Below, piece after piece: positions 7,053 to 16,641 of a stretch of DNA of 64,000 bases. The notes below the pieces were generated by a model. The model was not told the DNA's origin, did no database searches, and worked only from the letters and a program-made list of their open reading frames with translations. Each line of letters begins with the position of its first letter. The first letter of the stretch is position 1. The DNA is taken from positions 426,463 through 490,462 of the forward strand of contig NZ_QZVT01000004.1 in assembly GCF_003602275.1 (NCBI RefSeq). The letters are read 5' to 3'. The position numbers and the translations under genes were made by a program. The DNA comes from Arthrobacter cheniae (GTDB lineage Bacteria > Actinomycetota > Actinomycetes > Actinomycetales > Micrococcaceae).

Positions 7053-8665
7053 CGGCCACCCTGTCCCCAGTCCCCGCCGGCACGGCTCCTGCCACCCGGA
7101 TCATGACGTTCTGGTGTCCCGACTGGCCCATCACGGCGGCCCTGCGCGAGCACTCCCTACCCACCGATACCGCACTCGCCCTCGTGGACCGCGGCGAGGT
7201 CTTCGCGTGTTCTCCCACGGCACGGCAGGACGGAGTGAAGCGGGGCCTGCGCATCAGGGAGGCTCAGGCGCGCAGCACGGGGCTCGTCTCGCTTCCCTAC
7301 GATCCGTCGCTCGATGAACGCACCTTCGAGCCCGTGATCGCCGCCGTGGAGACCATCATGCCCGGCGTCCAGGTCATCCGTCCGGGGCTGTGCGCCATCA
7401 GGGTCAAGGGGCCTTCGCGCTACTACGGGAGCGAGGCCAAGGCCGCGGAGGTGGTCTTCCAGACCCTTGCAGCCATCGGCCTCACCGATGTGCGGATCGG
7501 GATAGCCGACGGGCCGTTCGCGGCCGAGCAGGCGGCCAAGGCCACCGATCAGCTGGACGTCGACGTCGAGCAGCTGGTCGTCATCCCCGAGGGCGGCTCG
7601 GCCTGGTTCCTCGGCAGCTACCCCCTGGAGGTCCTCGAGCAACCGAAGCTCACCGTGCTGCTCAAGCGCCTCGGCATCCGCTCCCTCGGCGACTTCGCGG
7701 CGCTCCAGGCCTCCGATGTCCGCAATCGCTTCGGCATCGAGGGCGCCCTCGCGCATCGCCAGGCCAGCGGGCTCGACCACCGGACCGTCGTCGCCCGGAA
7801 ACCGCCGCCCCATCTGGACACCGTCGCCGATTTCGAGCCACCCCTCGCCCGCATCGACCAACTCGCCTTCGCCTTTCGGACCAGGGCCGGCGAGTTCGTC
7901 GACGCCCTGCGCGAGGCAGGACTCGTCTGCACGGCACTGCACGTCTCGCTGCACACCGAATCCGGAGAGGTATCCGAGCGCCGCTGGCAGCACCCGCGCT
8001 GGTTCGACGCCGACGACGTCGTGGACCGGGTGCGCTGGCAGCTCCAGGGCACCAACGCATCCGACCACGGACTCACTTCGGGCATCACCCGCGTCCAGAT
8101 CGTGCCCGATATCGTCGAGAACCTCAGCGACCACGCGGACGGTCTCTGGGGCACGGGACCGGACGAAGGCATCCACCATGGCCTGGCCCGCGTACAGAGC
8201 ATGCTGGGCCACGGGGCCGTGCTCACCGCGATCATCGCGGGCGGGCGGCTCCTGGCGGACCGCCGCGTCTTCATCCCGTGGGGCGACGCCGCGGTCAACC
8301 CACAGCAGTCCGCGAAAACCCCGGTGAAGGACCGCGACCAGCCCTGGCCCGGACGCCTGCCCGGCCCGGTTCCCGCCACCGTGTTCGCCGAGCCCGTTCC
8401 CGCCGTCGTCGTCGATTCCCGCGGCAACCCGGTGGACGTCGACCTCCGCGGACTCCTGAGCGCTGATCCCGCCTTCTTCAGCGCAGGACCGGACGGCGGA
8501 CGGCGGCCGGTCCACTCCTGGGCCGGTCCCTGGCCCATCAACGAGCGCTGGTGGGACCCGAAGGGCCGGGTGCTCAACCGTTTCCAGCTGGTGGACCAGT
8601 CCGGCTCAGCCTGGCTGCTGCTGCTCGAGGACCACGCGTGGTGGGTCGAAGCCAGCTACGACTGA
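7049..8665 (+). CDS. imuB: ImuB, catalytically inactive Y-family polymerase homologue
   Basis: This is a 538-residue Y-family (DinB/UmuC-type) polymerase homologue. The N-terminal palm region reads MTFWCPDWPITAAL, where active enzymes have a DMDAFF-like sequence, and the second acidic SxDE motif is replaced (CAIRVKGPSRYY). It should therefore not polymerise. Known ImuB proteins act as adaptors that bind the beta clamp and recruit DnaE2. A little-finger-like domain follows (about 240-380), and the C-terminal 150 residues are an ImuB-type extension. The start overlaps the imuA' stop by four bases. The gap to dnaE2 is 65 bp. Confidence 0.88.
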   Translation: MTATLSPVPAGTAPATRIMTFWCPDWPITAALREHSLPTDTALALVDRGEVFACSPTARQDGVKRGLRIREAQARSTGLVSLPYDPSLDERTFEPVIAAVETIMPGVQVIRPGLCAIRVKGPSRYYGSEAKAAEVVFQTLAAIGLTDVRIGIADGPFAAEQAAKATDQLDVDVEQLVVIPEGGSAWFLGSYPLEVLEQPKLTVLLKRLGIRSLGDFAALQASDVRNRFGIEGALAHRQASGLDHRTVVARKPPPHLDTVADFEPPLARIDQLAFAFRTRAGEFVDALREAGLVCTALHVSLHTESGEVSERRWQHPRWFDADDVVDRVRWQLQGTNASDHGLTSGITRVQIVPDIVENLSDHADGLWGTGPDEGIHHGLARVQSMLGHGAVLTAIIAGGRLLADRRVFIPWGDAAVNPQQSAKTPVKDRDQPWPGRLPGPVPATVFAEPVPAVVVDSRGNPVDVDLRGLLSADPAFFSAGPDGGRRPVHSWAGPWPINERWWDPKGRVLNRFQLVDQSGSAWLLLLEDHAWWVEASYD

Positions 8666-8730
8666 CCACTCACCCAGCACTTCTCAGACAACCGAAGCAC
8701 CGCAACACATCCAGGACAGGGAGGGACGCC

Positions 8731-11700
8731 ATGGGCTGGAACAACCCACCTATTCCCTGGTCGGACTTCGAGCGGAACCTCTCCGACACCACACGGCCCG
8801 GCGCGCCACCCCTCGGGGCCGACGGCGGCGACAGCCCCGCCTGGTCCCGGAAGCGCCAGCCCTACACCGCTCCCGCAGAGGTCCCTGTTCCCGACGGTCC
8901 CGTGGTGCCGTACGCGGAGCTGCATGTCCACTCGAACTTCAGCTTCCTCGACGGCGCATCGAGCCCCGAGCACCTCGCCGAGGAGGCCCAGCGGCTCGGC
9001 CTCGCCGGTATGGCCCTCACCGACCATGACGGGCTGTACGGCGCCGTCCACTTCGCCGAAGCCGCTGAGAAGTACCCCGGCTTCTTGACCATGTACGGCA
9101 CGGAATTGTCCCTTGATCTGTCCAAGCCGCAGAACGGGGAGGCCGATCCCGAGGGGCAGCACCTCGTGATCCTCGCCCGAGGATCTGCCGGCTACCACCG
9201 CCTGTCCACCGCCATCACGGAGGCCCAGCTCAACACCGATGCCGAGAAAGGAAAGCCACGCTACGACCTCGAGAGCTTGGCCGGGCACGCTGCCGGCCAG
9301 TGGATGGTGCTCACAGGGTGCCGGAAGGGCACTGTCCGCTCGGCACTCGTCGCTGGCGGAGAGTCCGCGGCCGAGGCCGAACTCCGGAAGCTCGTCGACC
9401 TGTTCGGCCACGAGTCGGTCGCCGTCGAGCTCATCAACCAGGGCAATCCTCTCGACACCGCCCACAATGATGCCCTGGCCTCCGTCGCGGCCCGCCTGGC
9501 GCTCCCCACCGTCGCCACCAACAACGTGCACTACGCCACTCCCAGGCAGCACCGCCTCGCCTCCGCACTGGCCGCGGTCCGGGCCCGGCGGAGCCTCGAC
9601 CAGATGGATGGCTGGCTTCCTGCCGCCGGTGCCGCCCACCTGCGCAGCGGGGCGGAGATGGCGCGGAGTTTCAGGAACTACCCCGGAGCGGTGGAGCGTA
9701 CCGTGGACATCGCCGCCGACCTCTCCTTCACGCTCCGCAGCGTCAGGCCCGGCCTGCCGAATATCGACCTGCCGGAGGGCCACACGCAGATGAGCTACCT
9801 GCGTGAGCTCGTCTGGCAGGGGGCGGACAAGCTCTATGCGAACCGGGAGGATGTCCGCGAACGGATCGAACGCGAGCTGGAGGTCATCGAGGACAAGAAC
9901 TTCCCGGGGTATTTCCTGATCGTCCACGACCTCGTGCACTATGCGCGCCGCAACGGCATCCTCTGCCAGGGACGGGGATCGGCGGCAAACTCGGCGGTCT
10001 GCTACCTGCTGGAGATCACGGCCGTGGACTCCATCAAGTACCAGCTCCCCTTCGAGCGTTTCCTCTCGAGCATGCGTGACGAGGAACCGGACATCGACGT
10101 CGATTTCGACTCGGACCGCCGCGAGGAGGTCATCCAGTACGTCTACCGGAAGTACGGACGCTTCAATGCAGCGCAGGTGGCCAATGTCATCACCTACCGT
10201 CCCAAATTCGCCGTTCGGGACATGGCGAAGGCCCTGGGCCACAGCCCGGGCCAGCAGGACGCGTGGTCCAAGCAGATCGAACGGTGGGGAGGTCTCGTCT
10301 CGAGCAGCGACCACGACATCCCGGAGTCGGTGGTCAGCCTCGCACAGGAGATCCTGAAGTTCCCGCGCCACATGGGCATCCACTCCGGCGGCATGGTGCT
10401 GACCGACCGGCCGGTGGGAGAAGTATGCCCTATCGAGCATGGACGGATGGAGGGCCGGACGGTCCTGCAGTGGGACAAGGACGACTGTGCCTGGATGGGA
10501 CTGGTGAAGTTCGACCTGCTGGGCCTCGGCATCCTCGCCGCCATCCAGTACAACTTCGACCTCGTGGAGCGGCACTTCGGGGAGAAGTGGGAGCTGCACA
10601 CCATCCCCAAGGAGGAGCAGGGCGTCTATGACATGCTGTGCTTCGCTGATTCCGTGGGGGTCTTCCAGGTGGAGAGCCGCGCACAGATGGGCATGCTTCC
10701 ACGCCTGCTGCCGCGCCAGTTCTACGATCTCGTGATCGAGGTGGCCCTTGTACGGCCGGGCCCCATCCAGGGCGGAGCCGTCCACCCGTACATCAAGCGG
10801 AAGATGGGCGAGGAGGAGGTCCGGTACATCCACCCCGACCTCAAACCGGTCCTCGAACGGACACTCGGCGTACCGCTCTTCCAGGAACAACTCATGCAGA
10901 TGGCGATGGTGGTGGGCGGTTGTTCAGGAGCTGATGCGGACCTCCTACGCCGGGCCATGGGCTCCAAGCGGGGTGAGGAGCGGATCGACTCCCTCAAAGC
11001 GAAGCTGTACGAGGGCATGGAGTCCAACGGGATCACCGGGGACATCGCGGACACCATCTACAACAAGATCCATGCCTTCGCGAACTTCGGGTTCGCAGAG
11101 AGCCATTCGATCAGCTTTGCGCTGCTGGTCTACGTCAGTGCCTGGCTGCGCCTCCACTATCCCGGGGCGTTCCTCGCAGCACTCCTACGTGCCCAGCCCA
11201 TGGGGTTCTATTCACCGCAGACACTCGTGGCGGACGCCCGGCGACACGGCGCCGTCGTGCTGCGCCCCGACATCCTGCACTCGGGGGTACACGCCGACCT
11301 CGAACCGCTCGAGGGGTACGAACCATCGGACGATCCCCGCGGACGGAGCACCGGCATGGACTGCTGCACGGAGGACGAGCAGCCTCCGGTCGGCTATTTC
11401 GACCGGGACACACCGTTCGATTCGACGCCACACCGCCGCGACGGCAACTACGCGGTCCGGCTGGGGCTCGTCAGCGTCGAAACACTCGGCCTGAAGCTGG
11501 CTGAGAAGATCGTCGCCGAGCGGGAACGCAACGGACCCTACGAGGACATGCCGGACCTCGCACGACGGACAGGGGTCAACGCGGGCCAACTCGAGGCCCT
11601 CGCTGCGTCGGGCGCCTTCGACTCGATGGGCCTGAGCCGCCGCGAGGCCCTATGGAACGCGGGGCCCGCCTCCACGGAGCGCGAGGGCCAGATCAAGGGC

Positions 11701-12153
11701 ACGGCCGTCTATATCCAGCCCCCGCTGATGCCGGAACTCTCGGACATCGACAAGGTGGGGTCGGATCTCTGGTCCACCGGCATCACACCGGACGATCACC
11801 CCGTGCGTCATGCCAGGAGCCGGTTGACCCGCCGCGGCGCCCTCACCGCCGTCGAGCTGAAGACGGCGGAATCGGGACGGCGCGTCGAGGTGGCGGGAGT
11901 CGTCACCCACCGGCAGAGGCCGGCTACGGCGAGTGGCATCACCTTCATGAACCTCGAGGACGAGACGGGACTGGTCAACGTCATTTGCTCCGTGGGCGTC
12001 TGGCAGCGCCACCGCCGGGTGGCGCGGGAAGCCAGCAGCGTGATCGTGCGCGGCCTGCTCGAAAGGTCGTCCGAGGGGATCGTCAACATCGTCGCGGACC
12101 GCATCGAGGTGCTGCAGCTGAAGGCCACCACCAAGTCGCGCGACTTCCGCTGA
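8731..12153 (+). CDS. dnaE2: Error-prone DNA polymerase III alpha subunit DnaE2
   Basis: This 1140-residue C-family polymerase performs damage-induced translesion synthesis. The order is a short N-terminal extension, then a PHP domain with YAELHVHSNFSFLDG near residue 60. The polymerase core follows, with CQGRGSAANS near 411 and catalytic acidic residues in PDIDVDFDSDR near 453-463. A helix-hairpin-helix region comes next, then a C-terminal OB fold (VEVAGVVTHRQRP, FMNLEDETGLVN). It lacks the long tau-binding tail of the replicative DnaE1 and matches the usual DnaE2 length. GGGAGG stands six bases before the ATG at 8731. Cotranscription with imuA' and imuB under LexA is expected. Confidence 0.93.
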   Translation: MGWNNPPIPWSDFERNLSDTTRPGAPPLGADGGDSPAWSRKRQPYTAPAEVPVPDGPVVPYAELHVHSNFSFLDGASSPEHLAEEAQRLGLAGMALTDHDGLYGAVHFAEAAEKYPGFLTMYGTELSLDLSKPQNGEADPEGQHLVILARGSAGYHRLSTAITEAQLNTDAEKGKPRYDLESLAGHAAGQWMVLTGCRKGTVRSALVAGGESAAEAELRKLVDLFGHESVAVELINQGNPLDTAHNDALASVAARLALPTVATNNVHYATPRQHRLASALAAVRARRSLDQMDGWLPAAGAAHLRSGAEMARSFRNYPGAVERTVDIAADLSFTLRSVRPGLPNIDLPEGHTQMSYLRELVWQGADKLYANREDVRERIERELEVIEDKNFPGYFLIVHDLVHYARRNGILCQGRGSAANSAVCYLLEITAVDSIKYQLPFERFLSSMRDEEPDIDVDFDSDRREEVIQYVYRKYGRFNAAQVANVITYRPKFAVRDMAKALGHSPGQQDAWSKQIERWGGLVSSSDHDIPESVVSLAQEILKFPRHMGIHSGGMVLTDRPVGEVCPIEHGRMEGRTVLQWDKDDCAWMGLVKFDLLGLGILAAIQYNFDLVERHFGEKWELHTIPKEEQGVYDMLCFADSVGVFQVESRAQMGMLPRLLPRQFYDLVIEVALVRPGPIQGGAVHPYIKRKMGEEEVRYIHPDLKPVLERTLGVPLFQEQLMQMAMVVGGCSGADADLLRRAMGSKRGEERIDSLKAKLYEGMESNGITGDIADTIYNKIHAFANFGFAESHSISFALLVYVSAWLRLHYPGAFLAALLRAQPMGFYSPQTLVADARRHGAVVLRPDILHSGVHADLEPLEGYEPSDDPRGRSTGMDCCTEDEQPPVGYFDRDTPFDSTPHRRDGNYAVRLGLVSVETLGLKLAEKIVAERERNGPYEDMPDLARRTGVNAGQLEALAASGAFDSMGLSRREALWNAGPASTEREGQIKGTAVYIQPPLMPELSDIDKVGSDLWSTGITPDDHPVRHARSRLTRRGALTAVELKTAESGRRVEVAGVVTHRQRPATASGITFMNLEDETGLVNVICSVGVWQRHRRVAREASSVIVRGLLERSSEGIVNIVADRIEVLQLKATTKSRDFR

Positions 12154-12192
12154 CGGGTACGGGACCCGCCGGCGGAAGCCGGGACGGACTCC

Positions 12193-13230
12193 TTACTCGG
12201 TGACGCGCGTCGTCTGCTCCGGCAACGTCTCCCAGAAGGAGGTATCGACCGAATCGATCGATCCGTCCGCGATAGCCCTCGTGGTGGCATCGAGCGTGGT
12301 CACCGTCTGCTTGATGAGGTAGCCGTTGCTCTTCTGACCGAGCACAGCGGATTCAGCAGTGTTGTCGGACATGCCGCGCATCTCGAAGAGCAGTGTGGAG
12401 ATGCCGTACTCGACAGCTATCCCGTTGCGGCTGATCGTCTCTGCCGATCCCCCCACATACCGGCCGAGGTGGCCCCAGCCGGTCGAGTCCACAGCGTCGA
12501 ACACGACAGCGCCGAGACGCTTCGAACCTTCGACCACGGCCGGGTCGGCGTTCGGCGTCGTGGGGTAGAGGATCGAACCCGAGACCAGCTCGCCGTCGCG
12601 CTCGCTCTGCGTGCCCTGGTGGTGCAGGTCGATCATGTAGTCGATGTCGTAGGCCCGCATCACGTTCTCATGCAGCGCCTGGGTCTCCGGCTGCATCTTG
12701 GCCACGTGATCGCGGTTCAGGTCCGTCCCCGTCGCATTGGCTCGGGTCAGGTTCCTGCCACCGTCGGCGATGTAGCCGTCGAGTGGGAAATCGACGTCGC
12801 CCATCGCACCATCGGGATTGAGCATCGGGACGATCAGGATGTTGACTCCACCGAGCACTCCCGTCGTCTTACCGGTGCCGAGGTGCTTGATGAATTCCAG
12901 CGCCCCCTCCGTGGTCAGCTGCTCGTTGCCGTGCTGCTGTGTCAGGTAGAGGATCGTCGGGTTATCGGGGTTGGTGATGTATTTCGCGAGGTAGAGGTCG
13001 CGGCCCTTGACGGACTGCCCGATCACCTCGAGTTCCATAGCAGGCTGCCGGGCATCCTGCTTCTGGAGTTCGGTGACCATCTCGTCGTAGGTGCGCAGGA
13101 TCGAGGTGTTGATCGTCTCGTTCCCACCGTAGTTCGGGCCTTCCCCGACGGCGACGGCGGGAGCGGCAACCGTGCCTGATGCCATGAGCGCTGCAAGGGA
13201 CAGTGCGGCGATAGTCCTGGATGTCTTCAT
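12193..13230 (-). CDS. Secreted M14-family zinc metallocarboxypeptidase
   Basis: This is a 345-residue preprotein with a clear signal peptide (basic MKTSR, hydrophobic core, cleavage near AVAVG, about residue 27). The zinc-binding HxxE is His100/Glu103 (QQHGNEQ), the third ligand is His203 or His204 (IDLHHQG), and the catalytic Glu is Glu283 in LLFEMRGM. Substrate-binding elements NRD (172-174) and LNPDGAM are also present. It should cleave C-terminal residues from peptides outside the cell, possibly amidated or peptidoglycan-type substrates. GAGGAG lies seven bases before the ATG. It is convergent with dnaE2, 39 bp from its stop, and stands alone. Confidence 0.85.
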   Translation of the reverse strand: MKTSRTIAALSLAALMASGTVAAPAVAVGEGPNYGGNETINTSILRTYDEMVTELQKQDARQPAMELEVIGQSVKGRDLYLAKYITNPDNPTILYLTQQHGNEQLTTEGALEFIKHLGTGKTTGVLGGVNILIVPMLNPDGAMGDVDFPLDGYIADGGRNLTRANATGTDLNRDHVAKMQPETQALHENVMRAYDIDYMIDLHHQGTQSERDGELVSGSILYPTTPNADPAVVEGSKRLGAVVFDAVDSTGWGHLGRYVGGSAETISRNGIAVEYGISTLLFEMRGMSDNTAESAVLGQKSNGYLIKQTVTTLDATTRAIADGSIDSVDTSFWETLPEQTTRVTE

Positions 13231-13341
13231 ACTCGGTCTCCTCGGGAGGGGGGTGCGGTGCTCACAGTGAACCGCTGACCGTTGCTTCTGTCAACCAACC
13301 GATCGGGAATTCCGCCGATGAAAGGGGCCGGAGACGCAAGA

Positions 13342-13366
13342 AGGGCCCCCGCTGAGCGGGAGCCCT
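13342..13366 (-). terminator. Terminator hairpin downstream of tRNA-Leu
   Basis: A 12-bp stem, AGGGCCCCCGCT against AGCGGGAGCCCT with one mismatch, lies 17 bp after the tRNA 3' end on the minus strand and is followed by TTCTTG in that direction. It also lies between the tRNA and the peptidase gene. Confidence 0.65.
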
Positions 13367-13383
13367 GTACCTGTCGATCACTG

Positions 13384-13466
13384 TGCGCGAGGGGGGATTT
13401 GAACCCCCACACCCTTTCGGATACTGGCACCTGAAGCCAGCGCGTCTGCCGTTCCGCCACTCGCGC
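13384..13466 (-). tRNA. tRNA-Leu (anticodon CAG)
   Basis: The cloverleaf reads on the minus strand from 13466. The acceptor GCGCGAG pairs with CTCGCGC and the anticodon stem is CTGGC/GCCAG with loop TTCAGGT (anticodon CAG). A long variable arm is typical of class II tRNA-Leu, and the T-loop is TTCAAAT. The discriminator base is A and CCA is not encoded. The position beside fhaA matches the mycobacterial arrangement. Confidence 0.95.
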
Positions 13467-13787
13467 AATTTCGAGATTCCAACTCTCTGCGCCATGCGCA
13501 GGGGGTTGTGAACAGCAGAAATAAGCATAGCGGAGCGCAACCGCAATTACCTAAACAGGCCTGCGATCGAGCCCACCCGAGGAGAGCCTCCGATGGACGG
13601 TGGCCGGTGATCGTTAGGACAAAGCAATCGCCCGGACACCTGCTTGGAGCCCATTGCCAGAGGCTCCCAGTAGTATCGGATGGAACATGCCCGGCTGGAC
13701 ACTGCCGTCAGGAAGACCGGGTGAAGCCCGGCAGCACTCTGCTGCCAGGGCCTGAAACCACAGTGCGACAGGGGGAGGAGGCAGACG
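13467..13787 (+). promoter_or_regulatory. Intergenic region upstream of the fhaA operon
   Basis: This 321-bp region separates tRNA-Leu (leftward) from fhaA (rightward), so it must hold the promoters of both. The A+T-richer stretch near 13525-13550 (AGAAATAAGCATAG, GCAATTACC) and TAGTAT near 13672 are possible -10 elements. I could not pair either with a good -35. No ORF with plausible coding character is seen. Confidence 0.35.
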
Positions 13788-14525
13788 ATGGGGATTCTCG
13801 ACAGAGTAGAGCGCGGCCTCGAAAAACTGGTTCGTGGCGCCTTCACCACAAGTTCCCGGTCCCAGGTACAGCCCCTGGAGATCGCGAGTGCCCTCCGCAA
13901 GGAACTGGACAACAGGTCACTCGTCCTCGCGCAGGGTCGCACCCTGGCCCCCAATGTCTTCACCGCCCGCTTGTCGGATGCGGACTTCGAGCGTGCCCAG
14001 CAGTGGGGATCTGCCCTCGCCGAAGAACTGTGCGACGTCGTCATCGCCCACGTCGACAGCCAGCAGTACACCCTTCAGGGGCCCGTGCGTGTTTCCTTCG
14101 AGCACGACCCCGACCTCAAGGCGGGAATCTTCGAGATCGATTCGTCGATCGAGAAGCAGGCGGCCGCGCGTCGCCCCGCCGGGCCGGCAGCCCCGGCAGC
14201 ACCCCGGCGTCAGCCCACCCGCTACCAACCGGTTCTCGAGATCGATGGCCAGCGCTACTCGATCAATTCCGGTTCGATCGTGCTCGGACGCTCCTCCGAG
14301 GCGGACATCCTCGTCGATGACACCGGTGTGTCCCGGAGGCACCTGGAGATCCGCTTGCAGGAAGGCCGGACCTACGCCGTCGACCTGGGCTCCACCAACG
14401 GCAGCTACGTCAATGGTCAGCGTGTCAACGGCCAGGCTGAGCTCACGGATGGTTCCACGATCACCATGGGGCGTTCGCGCCTGACGTTCCGCCTCGTGCC
14501 GACGCAAGACGGAGGCGGGCGATGA
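13788..14525 (+). CDS. fhaA: FhaA: DUF3662 and FHA domain protein
   Basis: This is a 245-residue cytosolic protein. Residues 1-115 are the actinobacterial DUF3662 domain (MGILDRVERGLEKLVRG..). An Ala/Pro/Arg linker leads to an FHA phosphothreonine-binding domain (about 160-238) with GRSSEADI, VSRRHLEI and STNGSYVNG. In Mycobacterium FhaA binds the phosphorylated pseudokinase domain linked to MurJ and restrains peptidoglycan synthesis. A comparable pseudokinase-like partner is encoded at 51748-53313 here. GGAGGAGG lies six bases before the ATG. It is the first gene of the seven-gene operon running to 23307, with an ATGA overlap to the next gene. Confidence 0.92.
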   Translation: MGILDRVERGLEKLVRGAFTTSSRSQVQPLEIASALRKELDNRSLVLAQGRTLAPNVFTARLSDADFERAQQWGSALAEELCDVVIAHVDSQQYTLQGPVRVSFEHDPDLKAGIFEIDSSIEKQAAARRPAGPAAPAAPRRQPTRYQPVLEIDGQRYSINSGSIVLGRSSEADILVDDTGVSRRHLEIRLQEGRTYAVDLGSTNGSYVNGQRVNGQAELTDGSTITMGRSRLTFRLVPTQDGGGR

Positions 14526-15010
14526 GCGAGGCCGGCGAACTCACCGTCACGCTGCTGCGTTTCGGGTTCCTGATCCTTCTGTGGGTCCTGGTGCTCAGTA
14601 CTGTCGGAGCCCTGCGCCGTGACCTCGTGGTGGGACGTCGCAACAAGGTGGGTACGCCGACAGCCCGGGAGATCCGCAAGAACCCGAACCTGGTCGAGGA
14701 ACCGGCTCCTGTCCGGACGCCTGTCCGGAGACTGGTCGTCACGGAGGGGCCCCTCACCGGGACCAGCGTGGAACTCGCAGCGAGTCCCATCCTCCTCGGA
14801 CGCGCCCAGGAAGCCACGCTCGTCCTCGAGGACGATTACGCGTCCGGGCGCCACGCGCGCCTGTTCCCGCAGGGCAGCCGATGGTTCATCGAGGACCTCG
14901 GTTCGACCAATGGAACCTATCTTGCCGGCGCCCAACTGACGCGTGCGCTGCCCGTCGAACCGGGCGTTCCCGTCCGGATCGGTAAGACGGTCATCGAATT
15001 GAGGCCGTAG
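14522..15010 (+). CDS. fhaB: FhaB/FipA: membrane-anchored FHA domain protein
   Basis: This 162-residue protein has one N-terminal membrane helix (about residues 10-30) and a C-terminal FHA domain (about 80-158) with LLGRAQEATLVL, ASGRHARL and STNGTYL. In the family the FHA domain reads kinase-phosphorylated division proteins such as FtsQ/FtsZ partners. The start overlaps the fhaA stop by four bases, and pstP begins two bases after its stop, so the set is tightly coupled. Confidence 0.9.
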   Translation: MSEAGELTVTLLRFGFLILLWVLVLSTVGALRRDLVVGRRNKVGTPTAREIRKNPNLVEEPAPVRTPVRRLVVTEGPLTGTSVELAASPILLGRAQEATLVLEDDYASGRHARLFPQGSRWFIEDLGSTNGTYLAGAQLTRALPVEPGVPVRIGKTVIELRP

Positions 15011-15012
15011 GA

Positions 15013-16641
15013 GTGCGGCTTGCCCTGAGGTTCGCCGCCCGCTCCCACGTGGGCATGGTGCGCGCGAAGAATGACGACTCCGCCTACGCAGGCCGATATC
15101 TCGCCGTCGTGGCCGACGGTATGGGCGGCCATGCGGGCGGTAATGTCGCCTCCGCCTCCACGGTCCTCGACCTCGTTCATCTCGATCACGACCGGCACGA
15201 CGGCGATGCCGGAACGCACCTCGCCGATGAGATCCAGACAGCGAACTCACTGCTCTCCGAACTGGTGGCCACGAACCCGCAACTCGCGGGCATGGGCACC
15301 ACCGTGACCGCCATCCTCCTCGAGGACCAGACCCTGCATCTGGCCCACATCGGGGACTCCAGGGCCTATCGCCTCAAGAACGGCGTCTTCGAGCAGATCA
15401 CCACGGACCATACCTTCGTGCAGCGCCTGGTCGAGGAAGGCCGCCTGAAACCCGAGGACGTGGACGTCCACCCGCACAAGAACGTGCTGATGCGGGTTCT
15501 CGGAGACGTGGACGCAAGCCCCGAGCTCGATCTCGACTCCTTCGATGCCGAGCCGGGAGAGCGTTGGCTGCTCTGCTCCGACGGGCTGAACGCCGTCCTC
15601 AACGACCGCGTGGTCGAGCAGGTCATGCGTGAGACGAGAGACATCCGCGACTGCGTGAACACGCTCGTCGAACTGACCCTCGCCGGAGGCTCACCGGACA
15701 ACATCACGATCGGCGTCGTCGAGGTAGCTGAAGCCCGGGACGACGTCACGCCACCGGCGAGCATCCCCCCAGCACGCCAGGCAGCGGGTGAGCGCGATGA
15801 ACCTGTCGATGGTTCCGCCTCGGCGTCACAGGAAACCGGTTCAACGGCAGAGCTCTCCGGGGCCGCCATCCGCGCGGACGTCATCCGCCAGGATCTGCTG
15901 ACCAGGCCGCACGTGCTGGTCGGTTCCGCCGCCCTTGCCACCGAGACCGGCCAGATCCCGATCGTCACGCAGCGATCCACCGAACGCCGTGCAGCAATGA
16001 TGCTGACGCACAGAGCCGGGACCGATGCCACCGAGGATGGCGAGGACGGCGAGGACGAGCAACCGACCCGCACGAGGCGCTGGCTTGTCCCGGCCTTCCT
16101 CTCGCTGATGACCCTGATCCTGATGGCGGTCCTGGGACTCGGCTACACCTGGACGCAGACGCGGTACTACGTCGCAGAGGCAGAGAACCGGGTGGCAATC
16201 TACACGGGTGTCCCTCAGCGGATCGGTCCCATCGGCCTCAGCGAGGTTTACGAGATGACTGATATTCCCGTGGCGAACCTGCCCGAGTACCAGCGGTCGC
16301 AGGTGTCGAACACCCTGCCGGCGGGCAGTCTCGAGGAGGCACAGCGCATCGTCGGGGATCTTCGGGGTGAACTACGGGCCGTCTCCTGTGAGCCTGCCGG
16401 GCCGAGTGCGGCACCGACGTCTTCAGCGTCGCCCTCACCATCGACCGCATCCCCGTCCCCGTCCCCGTCGCCGTCCCCGTCGCCGTCCCCGTCAGCGGAA
16501 CCCACAGCGGCACGCACCGCCGGCGGAAGCCCTACGCCGGAGCCGAGTAGTTCGGCGAGGCCGACGTCCAACGCTTCAACCGGTGCTACTTCGGACGCGG
16601 CGCCGTCCCCCGTCGACTGCGGAGGTGCAGCAAATGAGTGA
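15013..16641 (+). CDS. pstP: PP2C-family Ser/Thr phosphatase (PstP/Stp)
   Basis: This is a 542-residue membrane-anchored phosphatase that reverses PknA/PknB phosphorylation. The PP2C domain (about 1-240) holds the metal-binding motifs KNDDS, VADGMGGHAGG, GDSRAYR and GGSPDNIT. A variable cytosolic linker follows, then one membrane helix (about 356-378) and an extracytoplasmic region. The tail from about residue 460 is a Pro/Ser/Thr-rich tract whose DNA is a run of TCCCCG/TCGCCG hexamers. GTG at 15013 is preceded by TAGGA. The stop overlaps the rodA start. Confidence 0.92.
   Translation: MRLALRFAARSHVGMVRAKNDDSAYAGRYLAVVADGMGGHAGGNVASASTVLDLVHLDHDRHDGDAGTHLADEIQTANSLLSELVATNPQLAGMGTTVTAILLEDQTLHLAHIGDSRAYRLKNGVFEQITTDHTFVQRLVEEGRLKPEDVDVHPHKNVLMRVLGDVDASPELDLDSFDAEPGERWLLCSDGLNAVLNDRVVEQVMRETRDIRDCVNTLVELTLAGGSPDNITIGVVEVAEARDDVTPPASIPPARQAAGERDEPVDGSASASQETGSTAELSGAAIRADVIRQDLLTRPHVLVGSAALATETGQIPIVTQRSTERRAAMMLTHRAGTDATEDGEDGEDEQPTRTRRWLVPAFLSLMTLILMAVLGLGYTWTQTRYYVAEAENRVAIYTGVPQRIGPIGLSEVYEMTDIPVANLPEYQRSQVSNTLPAGSLEEAQRIVGDLRGELRAVSCEPAGPSAAPTSSASPSPSTASPSPSPSPSPSPSPSAEPTAARTAGGSPTPEPSSSARPTSNASTGATSDAAPSPVDCGGAANE

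Noticed and set aside
8656..10890. 744-codon minus-strand frame opposite dnaE2
   Set aside because: It is the antisense shadow of a high-G+C gene; residue composition is unnatural and dnaE2 on the other strand is certain.
16440..16500. CRISPR-like short repeats
   Set aside because: The hexamers are contiguous codons of a Pro/Ser tract inside pstP with no spacers. No CRISPR array is present anywhere in the window.
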